Positions 60,660 through 64,000 of a stretch of DNA of 64,000 nucleotides are shown here, in pieces. The stretch comes from Prorocentrum cordatum (Eukaryota > Sar > Dinophyceae > Prorocentrales > Prorocentraceae), in the NCBI GenBank assembly GCA_963575745.1, contig CAUYUJ010007258.1, positions 348,005 through 412,004 of the forward strand. Direction: 5' to 3'. A program made the position numbers and the translations under genes. The notes beneath the pieces were generated by a model that searched no databases, was not told where the DNA came from, and saw only the letters and a list, made by a program, of their open reading frames with translations. The stretch's first letter is position 1, and every line of letters begins with the position of its first letter.

Positions 60660-61230
60660 GCAGCAGGAGGGGGGAGGAGGAGGAGGAGGAGGAGGAGGAG
60701 GAGGAGGAGGAGGAGGAGGAGGAGGAGGAGGAGGAGGAAGAGGAGGAGGAGGAGGAGGAGGAGGAGGAGGAGGAGGAGGAGGAGGAGGAGGACGAGGAGG
60801 GGAGGGGGAGGGGGAGGGGGAGGGGGAGGAGGCGGAGAAGGGAGCAAAAGAAGAGGAAGAAGACGAGGAATAAGAAAAATAACAGAAATTACTAATAATC
60901 AGAGGGGGGAAGGAGGAGGAGGGAGGGGAGGAGGAGGAGGAGGAGGAGGAGGAGGAGGAGGACAGGAGGACGAGGAGGAGGAGGACGAGGAGGACGAAGA
61001 GGAGGAGGAGGAGGACGAGGAGGACGAGGAGGACGAGGAGGACGAGGAGGACGAGGAGGACGGGGAGGACGAGGAGGACGAGGAGGACGAGGAGGACGAG
61101 GAGGACGAGGAGGACGAGGAGGAGGAGGAGGAGGAGGAGGACGAGGAGGACGAGGAGGACGAGGAGGACGAGGAGGACGAGGAGGAGGAGGAGGAGGAGG
61201 AGGACGAGGAGGACGAGGAGGACGAGGAGT
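60660..61230. repeat. GGA and GGACGA microsatellite
   Basis: GGA (60665-60790), a GGGGGA run (60800-60835), a short AT-rich break (60860-60900), then GGA/GGACGA (60910-61228). All long Glu, Ser, Pro, Leu and Gly frames are artefacts. Confidence 0.95.
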
Positions 61231-61249
61231 TCCCTGAGGGTTTGGAACG

Positions 61250-62480
61250 GCTGTTGCCTGTTGGGGCCCTCTCGGCGGTCCTCTTCAAGCCCTCTGGGAG
61301 GGTTTGGGGGGTTTCCTGGGCTGTCCCATGCCTCATGAGGCCGTCCGTGAGTAAACGTGGGCCACTTCGTGATCATCACCGTTTGACCAGGGGGGCATTG
61401 CACAGCGAGATTCGTGCCCGGACCTCCCCTTCCAAGCTAGCCAGACTGGGTTCCCAAGGGAGGGGCTTGGGGAGGGGCACTTGTCTCGAGATCGCTCGCC
61501 GAGGATCCCCAGGGGGCCGGCGAATTTGGTGCTCTTCGGCCCTCCGTCTGGGCCGTCTTGAGGCCACTTGGGATGGTCTTGGGTCCATCTTGGGTGGCGG
61601 CGGCGAGGATCGAGGATCGAGGGCCGGCGGCGCCAGCGTTATGTCGGGCACGTCCCTCTCAACAAAAATAGTCTGGGCACGACTTTTTGATTATCGAAGA
61701 CGCCTACGGCGAATCACCGCCGCCCCCTGCCTTTTTGGAAGCGCCTATGTGGCCGAACGTTGAGGCCAGACCTGCCAAGCTATCGGACCACGTGTTCCCC
61801 GAATCGGTTTGGAAAGCCTTCGGGGAACACGTGGGCATCTTGAAGGTCATCTTGGCCGTCTTGGAGGCCTCTTGGGCAAGCTTTGGGCGATCTTTGGGGC
61901 TTTTTGGGCCGTCTCGGGCCAGCTTCGAGCCAACTTCGGCCATCTTGGTGGGTTCCTGGCACGTCTGAAGCCGTCGGAAGCCGTTTGGGGGGCCTCTATG
62001 GGCCGACTTGGGGCCCGCTTGGAATGCTCCAGGGCCGTCTTGGAGGCCATCTTGGGCGTCTGGGAGGCCATCTTGGGCGTGTTGGAGGCCTCTTGGGCCC
62101 TCTTGGGGCCCTCTAGGGGCCATCTTGGAGGCCACTTGGGCCATCATGGGGCTCTCTTGGGGGCCTCTTGGGCGATCTTGGGGGCTTCTTGGGCCGTCTT
62201 GAGCCGTCGGAGAGCCGAAAAGGCGCAAATGCCAAAATCCTTCAAAAACCAATGGAAAATCAATGATTTTGGCCTCTTCGGACTCTCCTGGAGGACCTCT
62301 TGGAGGCCTCTTGGGCCGTCTGGGAGGCCTCTGGGGGGCCTCTTGGGCCGTCTTGGGCCGTCTTGGACTCTCTTGGGCCGTTTTGGAGGCCGTCTTGGAC
62401 CATCTCGGGCGGACTTGGAGGCCATCTTGGGCCATCTTCGCGATTTTTTGAGGATGTCCCGAGCGAAACGGCCGTTTTTG
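61250..62480 (+). repeat. Dispersed CTTGGGCC-type repeat, copy 5 (longest)
   Basis: About 1.2 kb of TCTTGGGCCGTCTTGGAGGCC-type units. The core GGCGCAAATGCCAAAATCCTTC and GGAAAATCAATGATTTTGG are at about 62221-62268, paralleling the cores at 16130 and 16527. Apparent Gly-Arg-Leu-Gly frames are unconserved and open on both strands. Confidence 0.75.
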
Positions 62481-62949
62481 GGCATTGACAGATGGGTTTT
62501 ATGAGATTTACGGGTGGCCGGCGGGACGGGCCGAAGCCCACTGGGGAGTTCTTTTAGAAAAAGAACCAAAACCAAAACCTGAATCATCCAGCACGCCGTG
62601 CACCCCTGCAAGCAGGGGGCGGCGGATTTTGGACCAGTTTGGGTATGTCTTGAGTCTTGATTACTGCTGCTTTTTCTTCCAGAGTCCGCCTGTAGGGGGG
62701 CCTGCCCGACCTAACGCCAGCACCGAGCGCCAGGCCGCCCCGCCGGAGACGCCCAGCTGTGCCCCGCCGGAGACGCCCGCGGGCCGCTGCGGGCTAGCGC
62801 CGGCGACGCCCGCGAGCGTGTCGTCGCCGGCCGGGGCGTCCGGAAGGCGCCTCGGCGCCGGGCGGCGGCGGCGGTGGCGGCATGGGATCGGAGGGATGGG
62901 TCGAGGGAGGCAGGAGTCGAAGAACCAAAAACGCCATGGGCATGGATTG
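62481..62949. other. No gene seen
   Basis: GC-rich sequence with CGCCGGAGACGCCC repeats (about 62740-62780). Open frames on both strands without domains. Confidence 0.35.
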
Positions 62950-63084
62950 TTGGCGCTCCGCGCGGATCTCCTGGATCCACGCATTGGCCCCCCTGCGGCG
63001 CCTCCGGCGCCGCCCCCTGGCGCGCTCCGCGCGCCAGGGAAGGAGGCCAAAGCGCGGATCCCAAAAATTTCCGCGGAGCGCCAA
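62950..63084. mobile_element. Foldback (MITE-like) element, copy 2
   Basis: 135 bp. The left end is TTGGCGCTCCGCGCGGAT and the right end TTTCCGCGGAGCGCCAA, giving about 15-bp imperfect inverted arms. The interior (GGATC-ACGC-TTGGCCCCCCTG-GGCGCCTCCGG-GCCGCC, GCGCTCCGCGCGCCAG) matches 48818-48960. No ORF and no clear TSD. Confidence 0.7.
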
Positions 63085-63119
63085 GAGTTTACGTTTATGG
63101 CGTTTATTCGTTTCCTAAG

Positions 63120-63545
63120 AGATAGATAGATGGTCTAGGCCTCCTAGATGAGGTCTCGTAGCAGATGGGGACGGAGGATCGCGCCGCATCGCCGATGCAT
63201 CGCCGATGCGGCTCGATGTGCAGCCCCACTTGCTTCACGCCGACGTCGCCAATGCATCGCCGGTGCATCGCCGATGCATGGCCGATGCATCGCCGATGTA
63301 TCGGCGATGCGGCGCGATCTCCCGACCCAATCTACTCCGACTCCATTCAGGAGGCCTCTAGAGGGGTCGAAGGAGATAGGAGATAGATGATGACACCCTT
63401 GCAGCAGAGAACCCGAAGTAGTGTTTCAAACAGGAACGCTGGCCCTCTCGTCGCCACGGTTGGTCAGAGGCAGCGACAGGGGGGATGCGTAGGCATAGGG
63501 GGGACTGCATCGATCCCCATTCGCCCACTGATCGTCGATCTGGGC
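63120..63545 (+). repeat. CGCCGATG dispersed repeat, copy D
   Basis: GTCTAGGCCTCC-AGATGAGGTC, CGCGCCGCATCGCCGATGCATCGCCGATGCGGCTCGATGTG, GCGACGTCGCC, GGCGATGCGGCGCGATC, CATTCAGGAGGC and CCC-ATTCGCCCACTGATCGTC follow the same order as 5850-6110. The CGCCGATG unit is more amplified here. Confidence 0.75.
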
Positions 63546-63739
63546 CCGATAGCCCCTTTCCTCCTCCTCCTCGTCCTCCTCCTGCCCAGGAATGTGCGGA
63601 TACACTATTTGGGGGCGGTCTGGAGCGGGCTGCGATTTGAGACGGCCGCGGCGGTCGGACGACGAGAATGAAGCTCTGTTGCTGTTTGGGACCTCCCACG
63701 CACACAAGTGTTGGTAGCAAATCGTGGGAACCCAGTGTA

Positions 63740-63930
63740 TCCTCCTTATTCCGTGATTAGCGTCGACTGGCGTCGATTAGCATTTGGAAGTCGATGAGAT
63801 AGCGCCGGGTTAGCGTTGACTGGCGTCGATTAGCGTCAAGTTAACTTCGACTAGCGTCGAATATCGTGGATCAGAGTTGACTTGCAAGAGCCGACAAGAT
63901 GGTACTGGAGGCTCCCATGAATTGCCGCCG
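63740..63930 (+). repeat. TAGCGTCGACTGGCGTCGAT repeat
   Basis: Several units of (T)TAGCGT(C/T)GACTGGCGTCGAT, then TGCAAGAGCCGACAAGATGGTACTGGAGGCTCCCATGAATTGCC. It is the counterpart of 5670-5810, but here it lies after rather than before the CGCCGATG block. Confidence 0.75.
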
Positions 63931-63939
63931 AACACAGCT

Positions 63940-63944
63940 GCACA

Positions 63945-63977
<33 letters not shown>

Positions 63978-63983
63978 CACACG
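63940..63983. repeat. GCAC/AC microsatellite
   Basis: Six GCAC units followed by an uninterrupted AC run. Confidence 0.95.
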
Positions 63984-64000
63984 AGGACGCCGACCACAAG

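Noticed and set aside
61250-62504. 231- to 243-codon Leu/Gly/Arg-rich frames
   Set aside because: They come from the degenerate 20-bp CTTGGGCC units. Frames differ between copies of the family, so no protein is conserved.
1-64000. tRNA, rRNA or bacterial-type operons
   Set aside because: No cloverleaf with a recognisable B-box arm or rRNA core was found by eye, and gene organisation is not bacterial. A covariance-model scan would be needed to exclude diverged tRNAs.

Overview
The window is a piece of a large, repeat-rich nuclear genome of a dinoflagellate. The decisive evidence is an exact 22-nt copy of the dinoflagellate spliced-leader (DinoSL) sequence at 45169-45190. Supporting evidence is high GC, very long purine and trinucleotide microsatellites, several recognisable dinoflagellate-type LINE domains, no bacterial-style gene packing, and a 100-N scaffold gap (28901-29000). 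I cannot resolve the genus. Most long open frames are artefacts of trinucleotide repeats (poly-Asp, poly-Thr, poly-Ser, poly-Glu and so on) and are not annotated as genes.

Layout. 1-8650 holds GAC/CAC, GAT and GAG microsatellites and dispersed or tandem non-coding repeats. 8652-17189 is a heavily decayed Ty1/copia-type LTR retroelement: two ~160-bp LTR-like ends, a polypurine tract, a degenerate gag zinc knuckle, and reverse transcriptase/RNase H relics in several frames, with a younger repeat nested near its 3' end. 17190-20340 contains a duplicated ~0.6-kb block and a 140-bp foldback element. 20340-25850 is a decayed LINE (ORF1 with zinc finger and coiled coil; ORF2 with EEP endonuclease, RT and the start of RNase H). 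The rest of what looks like the same RNase H domain plus the C-terminal Cys/His region lies at 31505-32398. The interval between them (25850-31500) holds a striking ~190-bp tandem array whose unit contains a ~78-nt palindrome, a 24-bp array, and a minus-strand RT fragment of a second LINE.

39319-48122 is the most coherent coding segment. It has three substantial ORF groups on the + strand (one split by an in-frame TAG), including a 692-735 aa protein with spaced acidic residues suggestive of a DDE transposase. It is bracketed by a perfect 14-bp terminal inverted repeat with AT-rich subterminal motifs. A DinoSL or DinoSL-like sequence lies just upstream of each ORF group. I read this as a candidate, possibly undescribed, multi-ORF dinoflagellate DNA transposon whose genes carry spliced-leader relics.

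48130-55170 is again repeats, small foldback (MITE-like) elements and one LINE C-terminal fragment. 55175-60576 is a fairly young LINE with an unusual domain order: RNase H, then EEP endonuclease, then RT (intact YVDD), then zinc fingers, then a C-terminal domain that may be methyltransferase-like. 60660-64000 is GGA/GAC microsatellite, a long copy of a dispersed degenerate repeat family, a foldback element, and copies of repeats also found near 5.7-6.1, 34.6 and 52.5 kb.

The window therefore holds no clear conventional host gene. Its protein-coding content is almost entirely mobile-element derived.
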